Shown here in pieces: positions 35,471 to 45,520 of a DNA stretch of 64,000 nt; the stretch's first letter is position 1, and each line of letters starts with the position of its first letter. Origin of the DNA: Phytophthora sp. 'mugwort' (taxonomy: Eukaryota; Oomycota; Peronosporomycetes; Peronosporales; Peronosporaceae); assembly GCA_033558025.1 (NCBI GenBank), contig JAUCEF010000012.1, positions 310,001 through 374,000 of the forward strand, given 5' to 3'. The notes under the pieces are model-generated. The model saw only the letters and a list, made by a program, of their open reading frames with translations, had not been told where the DNA came from and did no database searches. The translations under genes were made by a program, and so were the position numbers.

Positions 35471-36790
35471 AGAGCAGTTATGTGGGACTCAGAGTAGTTC
35501 GATGTGCCGGGCGCTCTTCCTCTTCCGCGGACTGTTGTGGACTACTCGGGCGAAGGGAAGCGTAGTATCGCGGGAAGGAGCGGACACGAGATCAGTGCGG
35601 AAGTGCTCTGGGTGCTCAGTGCATTGCGGAAGTGCCAAGGGAAACATGTATTTTGTAAGGTAAAGGGTAAGGGGTGTCGCAAATATATAACTTTATACAG
35701 TTTATTTCCGCCCAAATGATCTGGCGGAGGGGGGGGGGGCTCCGTCAGATTTTGGGTCTGTGTTAGGGCCTGGGTGGCAGAATGACCCGGCTCTGTACCA
35801 TTTGACTAGGATTTGGGGTTTTGCTCCGCTCCAAATGGCTGCGGGAATCGCTCCAGTATGCGTATCCTCTGCTATCAAACCAGCGGTTTTAGAGATCATA
35901 GCCGGATGACACAAAACCGGCTGATGCATTCAGCAGTAGTAAATTCCAAAGACCGTCCGTTTTAGATGCACACACCGCAAAAACAGCACCAGCACCTGTA
36001 CAAAGTAGGGACGATCGAATCGAGCATGCCTGGGTTTGCAGGCCGTGTGCGAAGCACGCGGATGAAAACTCAGGACCCAACATTGCGCTCTGGGTAAGCA
36101 GAGGCTTCGCGTGGGAGCCGTAGCGGACCTAGGGTTCTAACACTCGCGAGCGCGCCGAGCCTCGGTGGTTGGTAGGGTTAGGTATGGGTTAGTTTAAAGT
36201 AAGGTGTTTATCGTACTTCTGCGGCACAGTTTCGGTGTTTTTGTGCCTATATCCAGTTTAAATGGTAGTCCCTCCCTTCAGCAGCTATTTATTTCTCTTT
36301 AAGGGTTTTCCTCGGGGTAGGGGTTCACAGGAATAGTGGTACAGTTCCACGTCGTGTAGTACCACATATTTGATACTTGTAGCCATTTGTGCTCTCGTCA
36401 TGCACAAACGTAACTTTCTAAGGCACCCTAGAAGGAAATTGTTGTACATGTATTTTATATTGCGTTCAAAAGATACGACAGAACAACAACTTAGTTGTAT
36501 ACAGCCAGTCATCGGGAACCGAGCTTTAGTTCCTATTGGGCGTGGAGTCCAAGAGTAGGGATTCACATCGAGGGGACCATTTGTACATGCGTTAAAAAAT
36601 CTACTAAGTTTGCCACTTCAACGCTGAGCAGCGGTGATCCATTCGATTGCTCCTTTAAAGTTCAGCCGCCTCATACGTTGTCTTTAATGGACGAAACTAT
36701 TATTAACCGTTATGTGTACTGCACAAGGAGAAAATGAACCTCCGTTCGTGATACGGTTTCTCGTAGTCACGTTACGAATCCATAAGCCTT
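35471..36790. other. unassigned stretch
   Basis: It holds a G11 run (35729-35739), a CCGG-rich patch near 35900 and short frames without domains on both strands. No gene is called. The right edge meets the palindromes upstream of the NLP relic. Confidence 0.4.
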
Positions 36791-36940
36791 GTGTCACAAG
36801 GGAAGACATACAGGTAATCTCCGGCTCGATACGAGTGGCGACCAGAGGCACAGGCACTGCCTGGTCGCCACTCGTGCCTGTGCCTCTGGTCGCCACTCGT
36901 ATCGAACCGGAGATTGCCTCTATGTCTTCCCTTGTGACAC
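36791..36940. repeat. 150-bp palindrome upstream of NLP gene
   Basis: Left arm 36791-36857 and right arm 36874-36940 are reverse complements at 64 of 67 positions, with a 16-bp loop that repeats part of the arm. Transcribed, it would form a long hairpin. It starts GTGTCACAAGGGAAG and lies about 160-310 bp upstream of the possible NLP start. Confidence 0.9.
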
Positions 36941-37017
36941 CGGCGACACAGATGGGGAATGTTCGAGTACGGGATCGTACACATTCCGTACTCGAGCATT
37001 CCCCATCTGTGTCGCCG
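36941..37017. repeat. 77-bp palindrome abutting the first
   Basis: Arms 36941-36972 and 36986-37017 match at 31 of 32 positions around a 13-bp loop, beginning CGGCGACACAGATGG. It follows directly on the larger palindrome with no spacer, so two hairpins stand in tandem about 85 bp before the NLP frame. Confidence 0.9.
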
Positions 37018-37100
37018 TTTCTGTGCGAGCACGTTACTGGAGATCAGAAGTACAGAATGCACTCTGAGGCTGGGAGCGCTCACTTCGTAAGGTACCAAGA

Positions 37101-37863
37101 TTGCCACAGTCCTCCAATCTTCGCTACAATGATGACATTTTGTGCCTTCTTGCCGTGAGCGCATCATTGGCTGTGGTCACCGCCGACGTCACGGAGGTCA
37201 ACCACGACACTGTTCACCCATTCGCTCAACGGAACCCGGCGACGGAGTCCGAGAAGTCAGTTGTCAAGTACCAGCCCCAGCTTCACATCTCGTACGGATG
37301 CCATCCGTACCCTGCTGTGCAGTCAAACGGCTCCATTGACGCTGGATTGAAGTTTTCTGGCTGGTCTGATGGAGACTGCAAGAGCTCTGGGCTGGGCTCG
37401 CAGATTTACTCGCGCTCCGACTGGTACAAGAACAAGTGGGCCATTATGTACGCCTGGTACTTCCCCCAAGGGCCAAGAGCACATGGGTAGGTAGACGTAT
37501 GGCCACCGTCACTTCTGGTCGTACGCGATCGTCTGGATGGACAATCCGAACCCGGACAACTCGACCATCCTCGGTGTGTCGATGTCGGCTGGTGTTGGCT
37601 ACAACAAAAAGACCCCTCCCAAGTCCAAGTATGTAATTGACGGCACAACCGTCAAGTTCAAATCATATGCGAGCTTTTGGGGTGACAAGCAAGCTGTTGA
37701 TCTCACCAAGAAATCCGGCGACACTCAGGACCTCATTACGTGGGAGACGCTATCGGAGAAGGCTAGAACTGCTTTGAATGAGGCCGACTTCGGCGAGAAG
37801 GTTGTGGTGCCACTGAAGGACGAAGCCTTCAGTGAGAGGCTAGAAAAGGCTTATCCATTTTAG
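37101..37863 (+). pseudogene. necrosis-inducing NLP (NPP1 family) gene, frameshifted
   Basis: NLPs are secreted proteins that permeabilise dicot plasma membranes and cause necrosis. The first frame (from 37101) has a hydrophobic run at residues 13-27 ending VVTAD, like a cleaved signal peptide, with the mature region starting near residue 29. Cys67 and Cys93 fit the disulfide pair of type 1 NLPs. That frame ends in a stop at 37488-37490. The family resumes in the next frame from about 37501 and runs to a stop at 37863 (FWGDKQAVDLTKK, then PLKDEAF). The break falls just before the signature heptapeptide. There the first residues read GHRHFW, with Phe and Ser where cytolytic members carry acidic residues. 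The start is also odd: the usual short leader would begin near 37129 but is out of frame there. Length is otherwise normal for the family. It is judged a dead gene. Confidence 0.85.
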
Positions 37864-38344
37864 TTGATGCTGCGCGAGCCAAGAACGGTTTAAGATTGCA
37901 ACGGTATAATGGAGGTCTGCGTTCCCCACAAAGCTGTCGATCGCTTTGTTTGATTGGGCGTTTCTATTGCGGATTCTGCTTGTGTTATTCCGTTGTTAAA
38001 TAAATTGTGGGGAAATGCTGCACTGTAACGTACAGTATGGCATCGCGTTTTCAATAATTGCAAAATAATAGCAGAAATGTTTTTATTTCAGAGATTTCCC
38101 TTAAGTTCTCAATAATTTATTTGAGAAGACAGTCATCTGTCATAAAATAAAAATATGTATCATTATGGTATCCTGCCATCCAACGAGCCACCCTAGGTTC
38201 ACGAAAACAAACATTTCAATAGCGCACCGTTCAGCCACAGCTCCGTCCATGGCTCACAAGCTCTCACTTCTATTTCTCCAAGCCCAAGCACACCCCAAGC
38301 CACCATAGTTCTCGCACAAGCCCCCGCAACGCCACCACCACGCC
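37864..38344. other. 3' flank of NLP relic, AT-rich
   Basis: There is no gene. An AATAAA-like AAATAAATTG near 37998 could be the poly(A) signal of the former NLP gene. The next 300 bp are AT-rich without frames. Confidence 0.4.
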
Positions 38345-38930
38345 GTTCAGATGGCCGATTCTACTACCGTCCGTGCTGTGATGACGTCGCCGAAGCCATC
38401 CCGTTGCTATTCGAACCTCATGCAGTACGTGCGCCGCGAGCACCCGGACGACGGAGCTATGATATTGTGCATCGACGGCAGAAAGTTGCACCAGGCTCAA
38501 TTATGCTCGACGCACCGCATCGAACGTGTACGGGTGGGTGTCGTGGATCGTTAAAAACAACTTGCCACTCCAATTCTGGGAGAACCAAGATGCACGACGG
38601 AAGTCAATACGCTAGTGCTGGCGTATATAGTCAGTCTAAAGTTTTGTGTCCTTACTCTGGTCTAGATTCTCGGATTTGGAACCAATTTGCGTCGAGACGC
38701 TAATATATAATCCTTGGAGGTTCGTACGACTGTGGAGCGCTACATCGCCGCCGAAATACCAAAGCGCATTGGGCTCATCTTCAGTCGATGGAGTCCGCCT
38801 CGGAGCACTTAATTGCTGTCTTCGCCTGCTATAAGGTCGACACCGTGACCATAGATCCCCCTTGCTCTGAATAGCCTTCTTTCTGAACGAGCCCGACGAA
38901 CGCGACTATGGTAAGCTACTAAGCGAGTGT
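38345..38930 (+). pseudogene. hAT-like transposase fragment
   Basis: The + strand frames read SNLMQYVRREHPD near 38420 (the His end of a BED-type finger). Next comes ASNVYGWVSWIVKNNLPLQF (38508-38570), then ERYIAAEIPKRIGLIF and SEHLIAVFACYKVD near 38740-38840. Together these match the N-terminal half of oomycete hAT-like transposases. A short insertion near 38600-38665 and frame changes break it. It differs from the relic at 4860-6065. Confidence 0.65.
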
Positions 38931-39423
38931 CTATATGTGGTGGGTGATAATTGATCGGTGAACTGGCTATTGGCTACATTCATGGGACCCCCTTGTGGGG
39001 TTTGCCAGCTACCGGAATTACAAGCTGTTCGAGTGGAGGTGGATGAATACCTGCCTGCAGTCGAAGTAATGATTGTACACGGAAGCGGTCGGATAAGCTC
39101 AGGTAGTGTTGTGGGTTATGGCTAATATATTGTGATATAATGTACCAATGGAACCCTTCCAAACTATCACAAAAAGCAAAGGTATGAAAGAAAAAGGCTC
39201 AAACATACGTCAACTCTGTGCTGGTTTCAATTTGGATCAAAACCACCACATTTAACGTTATAGCTACACTTGTACCATCTCCAGTCAAATTTGGTGGACG
39301 GTGCGAGCGTCATTCCAATATGATGGTGAGGACCACCACCCTACAGCTTGTCCTAGTGCCTGAGCTCCTGAAAGCTCGCACTAAGATACGAGTGTTGCTT
39401 CTCCTACGGCTGCGCTGTATGCT
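38931..39423. other. unassigned stretch
   Basis: No recognisable motif. The 5' half of the open frame 39218-39754 lies here, but its family resemblance begins only near 39424. Confidence 0.35.
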
Positions 39424-40530
39424 TTCTTTTGATCACAATGTTCTAACCGTTAATGTATTGATTGATCCTTCGAAATGCCCAAGGCACGCCCTGTATGCTA
39501 GTCGAGATCGCGGCAACTTTATAGCGGTAGTTTTGATTGACTCTCTATCATTTGATTGTTTTCTTCAGGCATTTAGCGGACACTATAATGCATACGTCGT
39601 GAAGAATGGAGTAGGTAAGCCTGGTCGACCCCCGAAGTTTATGTTTAAACATGCTGTGCTAGCTTGTCTGTTGCATATTTACATAGCAGCTGTAGAGAAT
39701 AAATCTTTGTGCCAGCTTTTTGGGTTCCCCCAAGTACATTATCACGCGTTGTAGCTAACGCCGAGGTGCGTTTGGCGCATACCTCAAGGAACTACCAGAT
39801 GCGCGCATCTGTTTTCCGTCGAAGCAAGAGCAAGACGAATGGGCCAACGAACGCAAACTCGAGAGCCTCTGGTTGAACGAATCTGGGGATTCGTAGACGG
39901 CAAGAACTACCGAGTCCAAGAGCCGACAAGAGCTGATCTGCAAAATGCACATTACAACGGTACGTGTACATACGTGTTTTTTGAAAGCCGAGCGTTATTT
40001 CATTAACGATGTTACTATGTGATGTGTAGGTTAGCTTCATAGCACATTAATGACTGGAACACTCTGCTATATAGTCGACGGTACTTTGGTGTGGGGGAGG
40101 CACAACTGCCCTTCCATAGGGAATGATGGCGAGACACGCCGGCAACTTCAAGACTAGCTGGCGAATACTGTTTTCACCGTGCCTGGAACTGGTGTGCCGC
40201 AGACTCGGCTTTTCTTGTGGCTAGTTACTCCATCGGCAAGATCATCACCCCCCCCCCAAAGATGGAGATTTGGAGCGAGCGCCACCTGACTGCCGACTCG
40301 CCTTAATAGCGATGCAAAGATGGAGATTTGGAGCGAGCGCCACCTGACTGCCGACTCGCCTTAATAGCGATGCACAACGCTATCTCGTCACTGCGTCAAG
40401 CGGCCGAATAGTGAATGGGGTCAACCCCAAAGTGTTACCGCCGGCTTCTCCTGCCACTTCCATACGATGCAGACCAAACGCCTGCTGCGACTTAACAACA
40501 TTGCAGGATCTTCAACTTCCGCTTCGTCGT
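39424..40530 (+). pseudogene. DDE_4 (PIF/Harbinger-like) transposase relic, third copy
   Basis: The order of blocks is nearly complete. LYASRDRGNFIAV is followed by KNGVGKPGRPPKFMFKHAVL and CLLHIYIAAVENKSLCQLFG (39490-39720). Next comes IWGFVDGKNYRVQEPT (first Asp, near 39885), then ADLQNAHYNG. After an intron-like gap near 39960-40040 come MTGTLCY-like sequence and FLVASYSIGKIITP near 40215. The tail has DGDLERAPPDCRLALIAM and SLRQAAE-like sequence near 40390. A C10 run (40248-40257) and a 58-bp tandem duplication damage the 3' part. It is related to the relics at 25320 and 30420 but is a separate lineage. Confidence 0.75.
40258..40373 (+). repeat. 58-bp perfect tandem duplication
   Basis: 40258-40315 and 40316-40373 are identical, starting AAAGATGGAGATTTGG. 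It duplicates transposase coding sequence and adds 58 bp (a frame change), directly after the C10 run. Confidence 0.95.
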
Positions 40531-40859
40531 ACAGGTATAAGTCAGATAAGATCGGTTCAAATAATGTTCGATAGCGATCCATGTTTTAATCTCTGTTTGC
40601 CTAACTTCTACCTACTTCTTTAACAAAGTGGCGGCAAGCATCGTCATTAGCATCTCATGGCGTTTGCCTCATCCCCAGCACGCTCGCTCTCGCGAAGTTC
40701 ACGTGCTTCTTGCGCACGTATCCACTCCGCCTCACGCTTCTCTTCCCTTTTTTGCAGAATGGTAGTGAGACTATGGCAAATGTGCCGATCATATCCACAG
40801 CCATCCTGCCACCATGGATCAAGGGTATGTCTCATGCGAGTCTGGTGAAGTGAAGAAAT
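40531..40859. other. spacer with coiled-coil-like minus-strand ORF
   Basis: A minus-strand frame (40647-40952) has a charged helical end (REEKREAEWIRAQEARELRE) like transposon accessory proteins. It may belong with the DDE_4 relic on its left. The function is unassigned. Confidence 0.35.
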
Positions 40860-42380
40860 AAAAGAGCGGCGCGAGTACGAGGATGCTATCACTGCACGAT
40901 GTACTGTCTCTGGCAAGGATATCACCAAGGCGATGATGAACATAAAGAGCACGTTTGATCACGAGTTGTCCAAGATGCTGCAAGTTCGAATGGGAAGTCC
41001 CCTTCGAATTAATCGCGGAAGAGAAGATCATCAGTGAGATTGACAAAATTGTCAGCAACGTCAAGAACGGCGCGATTGTGAATATCGACGTACTGATCGA
41101 TGATGAGTGGCGTATGGATCTGTATGAGTCTGATGTGCAAGCATGAGTGGTGAACTATTTCAAATTGTGTGAGAACATAACATTGCGCAACAGCCTACAG
41201 ACCACACTCTCCACGACTATGTGTATCAATCATAAATGCACGATCCCGAAAAAGCATCTCCAGCCTACAGCCCTCAAGGACGAGGTGGAGGCCTACTAGA
41301 AATCGATTGAAAAGGCCAGCAAATAATGATGTGGCTTTATACAAGCTTGTAAAAGAAAAGGCACTGGAACAAGATAAGGTGTTTTGCTCGGTGTCAAATC
41401 GCAAGCGGCTGCAATTTAACTCAGAACAAATCACGGCATGGAAATCAACATGACAAGAGGGGGTGACCGTACTGCTCACACGACAAAGCCTTGGGGAAAG
41501 AAAAGCAAGGCGCAAACTGAACCTAACATCAAGCAACGTCAAGAGGCCTCTAGCTATTGGATCATCAACGCAGAAGTGAAAAGCTAGCCGCGCAGTGGTT
41601 GTTTTCACGCGACAAGGATCATTGGCTGAGTGATTGTCCCCACATTGACGAGGCAAGAAAGGACGCAATTTTGGCAAAGCGGGCACCGAAAACATCCGGC
41701 AAAGCGATTTACGGTAAAGCGTGCAAACCCACGCGCAGAGACGTATTACAGATTGCGACCGACTGCAAAATTGAATGCTGTGCTCGACCTGCCGTACTGT
41801 ACGAATAGAGGATCTGACTGGAACATCATCTCCCACAACTATATCAAAGAGCTGCAAGCCCTTGATTGTGATGTAGTGGTGGTGGAACTGGATGAACCAG
41901 TGAGACTGGAGGTTGTTGGGGCGCAGCGCTGACTACAACGCAAAGTATTAGTGTATAATATACACTGTATTCTGGCACAAATATTATTTGTGCCTGAATA
42001 CAGCTGCCAGTCTCGTGAAATTCCAAGAATAGGCATCGACGGGGATCGCGAGCTTGAACGGCACGCTACGCGTGACCTGACTGATGATGATGAATTCGCA
42101 ATCATACCGGATTACCGTTGCGTATGGATACCTTGGATAAGGATGTCGCAAACGTGATTGAAGACCTCGGAGCAGATTGTGAGCGGCTTCAAATGATTTT
42201 ATCTGGTGATGAAGAAAACCGGTTGAGATACATACTGTTTCGTTCAATGTCAATGACTGGATGCTTAATCTAGGCGATGACCCATTGACTAAATTGAAAC
42301 TATGGTTGGTGATTGGCCCCTGCACGGTTGCTGTCAAGTTCAACAGGTAACACTACGACTGGCGCAACAAACATTTTGAC
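40860..42380 (+). pseudogene. third Ty3/gypsy-type relic: gag and protease region
   Basis: Frames on the + strand resemble the gag of a gypsy-like element, with a degenerate zinc knuckle near 41605-41640 (SRDKDHWLSDCPH; the first cysteines are lost). A retropepsin-like region follows (GSDWNIISHNYIKELQALDC near 41815, active-site area damaged). A segment with IDGDRELERHATRDLTDDDEF near 42030 matches the linker before reverse transcriptase in oomycete elements (inference). A palindrome (41965-42003) interrupts it. RT is not recognisable and no LTRs were seen. Confidence 0.55.
41965..42003. repeat. short palindrome inside gypsy-like relic
   Basis: Arms beginning CTGTATTCTGGCACAAAT and ending ATTTGTGCCTGAATACAG pair with one mismatch around a 3-bp centre. 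It lies in former coding sequence. Confidence 0.85.
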
Positions 42381-43659
42381 ATAAACGAGACCATGCATGT
42401 GAAATTGGGTCAAAAGTAACTCCAAGCCATGTGGAACGTACTTATCTGCATCAACTCATTTTCAAGAGGATTGCAGAAAAATATAGATTGCGGTTTTTGC
42501 CAACTTTTAAGTCAATGAAAAGAAATAGGTCTCGGACCTATGGGCGGTCGGCTTATTCTGGGGAGGAAATAAAACCAAATATATTAAGATGGAATCGCGT
42601 CACGAGCGGCACCGAAGAACGAGAATGACGACGTCATGGACGTCGACAGCGATGGAGAAACCACAGCTGGCGTCTCTTCAGATGTCGGTGCTGTCGCCGT
42701 GGACCCGGACGACGGCTTCTTGGTCATGCATGACATCTCTACGGAAAACAATGACTGGAATTTTGCTTTTGAGCAGGACGCTGCCGCTGGCCGGGACATC
42801 GGCGAACAGGAAGGAGGTGGGGTCAGAGGTGCTGCAGAGGGTACATATGATCCCGAAGAAAAATAAATTATTTTTCGTGTTATGCTGTGCTTAATAGTAG
42901 CGGCCACCTTGCGCACGCTAGACTGGAGACGCTTCGCGCGCCACCCAGCGAGCAAATTACGAAGCGATCCGACTTCTACATGAATCTGAATGCGCTGAGG
43001 TCGCATACGGATATAGGAAGACTCTACGTTGCTAGCCTGCGCCATTTGACGCTCTATGTCTCTACATAGAGCCGGTCGTTATACTAAAAGAAGCTTGGCC
43101 TACCAGGAAAGAACTTGCAGTACTCGTTTGACTGAGGTCTTGCTGTGCTGCTCACCTACTACGGGAATGGTTGTGGAGAAGATGGAAATGACATTGGAGG
43201 TGCCGCATCTCAACTGCGGATGTCACGACCTGTTGCCAGTCGATATATTAAACGAAGGTACTACATAGTGAAGTGCGCAGTGCTAGTAAAAACGGAAACA
43301 ACCCTCTTGTTACATGTTGCCGTATTACTTTTCGTAGGTTAGATTGCAAGAAGTCGACCGTCCGACTTGTAGTGTCTTGGACATGAAGACGACGTATTAT
43401 GCCAATTTTTCTCGCTCCTTAGATTAGGCTTCTTCCAAATAAATAACTTTTTTATTTGGATATCGCTCTAAGCACGTCAAATTGATAAATACGTAAATTG
43501 CAGTAAAATCATCTTTGACTAAATATGATAAGCGGACTACGACGCCAGGAACTTCCTGTTTTCGTCACATGTTACACTTCAAATTAAAATAAGTGCTAAA
43601 TTCGCACGCACTTAGTGGTTAGACTCACACAACATAGAAAACCCAAGTGAGCTTCAAAA
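42381..43659. other. unassigned stretch, one acidic ORF
   Basis: A + strand frame (42636-42866) is acidic (MDVDSDGETTAGVSSDVGAV) and ends at a natural-looking stop. It could be the tail of an unknown protein, with KSMKRNRSRTYGRSAYSG upstream. The rest (42870-43659) has short frames only and an AT-rich part near 43440-43600. Confidence 0.4.
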
Positions 43660-44300
43660 GTCCGGGATTGATTGGCCAGCGAGAGATTCGGGCACAAGCG
43701 CCGCATGTTGCGAGTGCTGCTTCGGTGGCGAATGGATCGTGTATGCGGTGCTGTAACCTTCGCGTGAACTTCTTCGCTTGTCCGTAGATGACGTAGTTTG
43801 TGGTGGAGAGCAACGCTTCCGCTGAAGCTTTGAGTGCAACCGACCGGAGCACTTTACCTCCAAGATGGACACCATCGAAGACGTAGGTGTCGATGACTTT
43901 GTGGCTGATCTGTCGATAGAAGCCGATGATCTTGTGGCGAAAACTGTTGCAGGAAATGGTTGAGTGGAGGGGAAATCGATGGAGTGAAGAAGCTGGTAGC
44001 CGACACGGTCTCCGTTGACCGAAGTGCAGGATGCCAGTGGCATAGAGGCAGACGAAGTGATTGGATCAGACCGGTCTGGTTGAGAGGCAGGTTGATTTAT
44101 GTCCATTTCACAGACACGGAGCGAAAAGGGTCTTCGGCAGTTGGTACGATGAGGTTGGCTAGCACAGCGCCGTCGCTGTATCCTTCACGTAGGAGGCCTT
44201 GACTCGCATGATCTGCTGTGTCGGGTTTACATTGCCGAACATGAGGTCGTTCAGCTGTCCCTCAAGGTCTTGGCTGCGAAAATATTTGGTGGTTGTCTGT
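43660..44300 (-). pseudogene. START-FYVE-like pseudogene, near-identical to 50624 gene
   Basis: The minus strand repeats the middle of the gene at 50624-51844 almost base for base. It runs from the LNDLMFG codons (about 44265) through VNPTQQIMRVKASYVKD, VNGDRVGYQLLHSIDFPSTQ and LKASAEALLSTTNYVI-coding sequence to just before the zinc finger. By eye it is about 93-95% alike. A one-base loss after VKD, an in-frame TAA at the KWTQ position, several other indels, and missing N- and C-terminal parts make it a pseudogene. Its close match and opposite orientation, 6.5 kb from the intact gene, mark a recent inverted duplication. Confidence 0.9.
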
Positions 44301-45520
44301 AGATTTGTGAGCGAAAACCTCCTCGACTTCGGAGCTGCCATTGTGGCCGTCAAGCGTTACGATTACCTGAATGAATTTAGTGGACTTAACTTTTATCAAA
44401 TTATTTTCAGACGGCAAGTGCAGAGTGAGTGACATCAAGTCCAACATATTGACAAATGATGCAGGTCATAGTTGCTAGGGGATTGCGTTGTGTCTGACCA
44501 ATGGGCGACCAATCTTCACGAGAGCTCTTACAACTGAATGAAGGATACGTCCAACCTTAGCCGCGCGAAGGCTGAAAAGAGACGAGGAACGATATATCCC
44601 AAGCAGCAATTGGTGACTCAGCGCCTGATGCACGCGCTGAAACCAGCGTCCCAGTAAACAAAGCTGGGTTAAATTACGTGTTGTGGCAAATACGGGGACT
44701 TGGGATGTGAACTGGCACTACAACACAAGGTGAGTCGCAGGAGTAGCGGAAGCTGAAGGTTCAATCCTGCGATAGCGATACCTGACTGACATGTTTGCCT
44801 ATGGTGTCCACCTACACAGTGCAGCGTCAGGTGCGATAGCAGACAACATTTCAGCAGAGACATATGAGCAAGCACATTTTCGCGACGAGGAAGTGTTGAC
44901 GAACAGCTTGCAGCGAATGGGGAGAAGTTGCCGCGTAATTGGAGCTATACCAAGTGGTGCAAGAAGTTCCGAGAACTGCAAGGACATTGAGAACATCATC
45001 AAGCCTCACATCAGACCAAGGTTCGTGGATGCAACTCCTTTGACGTGTCTCTTTGCTAATAGAATGTGAGTTGCGTGAATGGGTTGATAGCCAGAGCGGA
45101 TATATTAGTGGTTGCCAGCAAAAAATAGTGACTGTGCTCACTACAAGAGCTTCGAGCTGGGCGCGAAAAGTGCTGGAATTGGTATAATTTCAATGCTTGA
45201 TGTGACTGAAACTGTGTGTTGTGCTCCTATTACTAACGAGATTTTGCTTCGATCGCGTAGATCGTGCCTTTTGACCGACTCATTGAAAGCCCTTTGAAGC
45301 TGCCGCACGCAAGGTCTTGAAGACAGAATATAAGCGCGATAAGCATTGTGGCCTTTGATGAGTATGATACAGCAATGCGGTCAATGCTCGCTGATGGCTT
45401 GAAACGGGTTCAACAATCTTGATAAAGGCATGAAGTACTTGCAATGAGGTGCACAATGGTGAGAATCCATAAGCAATATTGTATTCAAAGCATATTATCC
45501 AAACTACTTATTCATTCCTA
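44301..45520. other. unassigned stretch
   Basis: The best frame is 44791-45069 (+, 92 codons), without recognisable domain; another at 45112-45297 is equally anonymous. Degenerate coding sequence of an unknown repeat is likely here, but I cannot name it. Confidence 0.35.

Noticed and set aside
36772..37167. Minus- and plus-strand ORFs (131 and 148 codons) across 36712-37167
   Set aside because: They are open only because they run through two palindromes; the translations repeat themselves in inverted form and show no domain.
44740..44790. A tRNA-like B box (GGTTCAATCC) on the + strand
   Set aside because: No acceptor stem or A box at the right distance could be paired.
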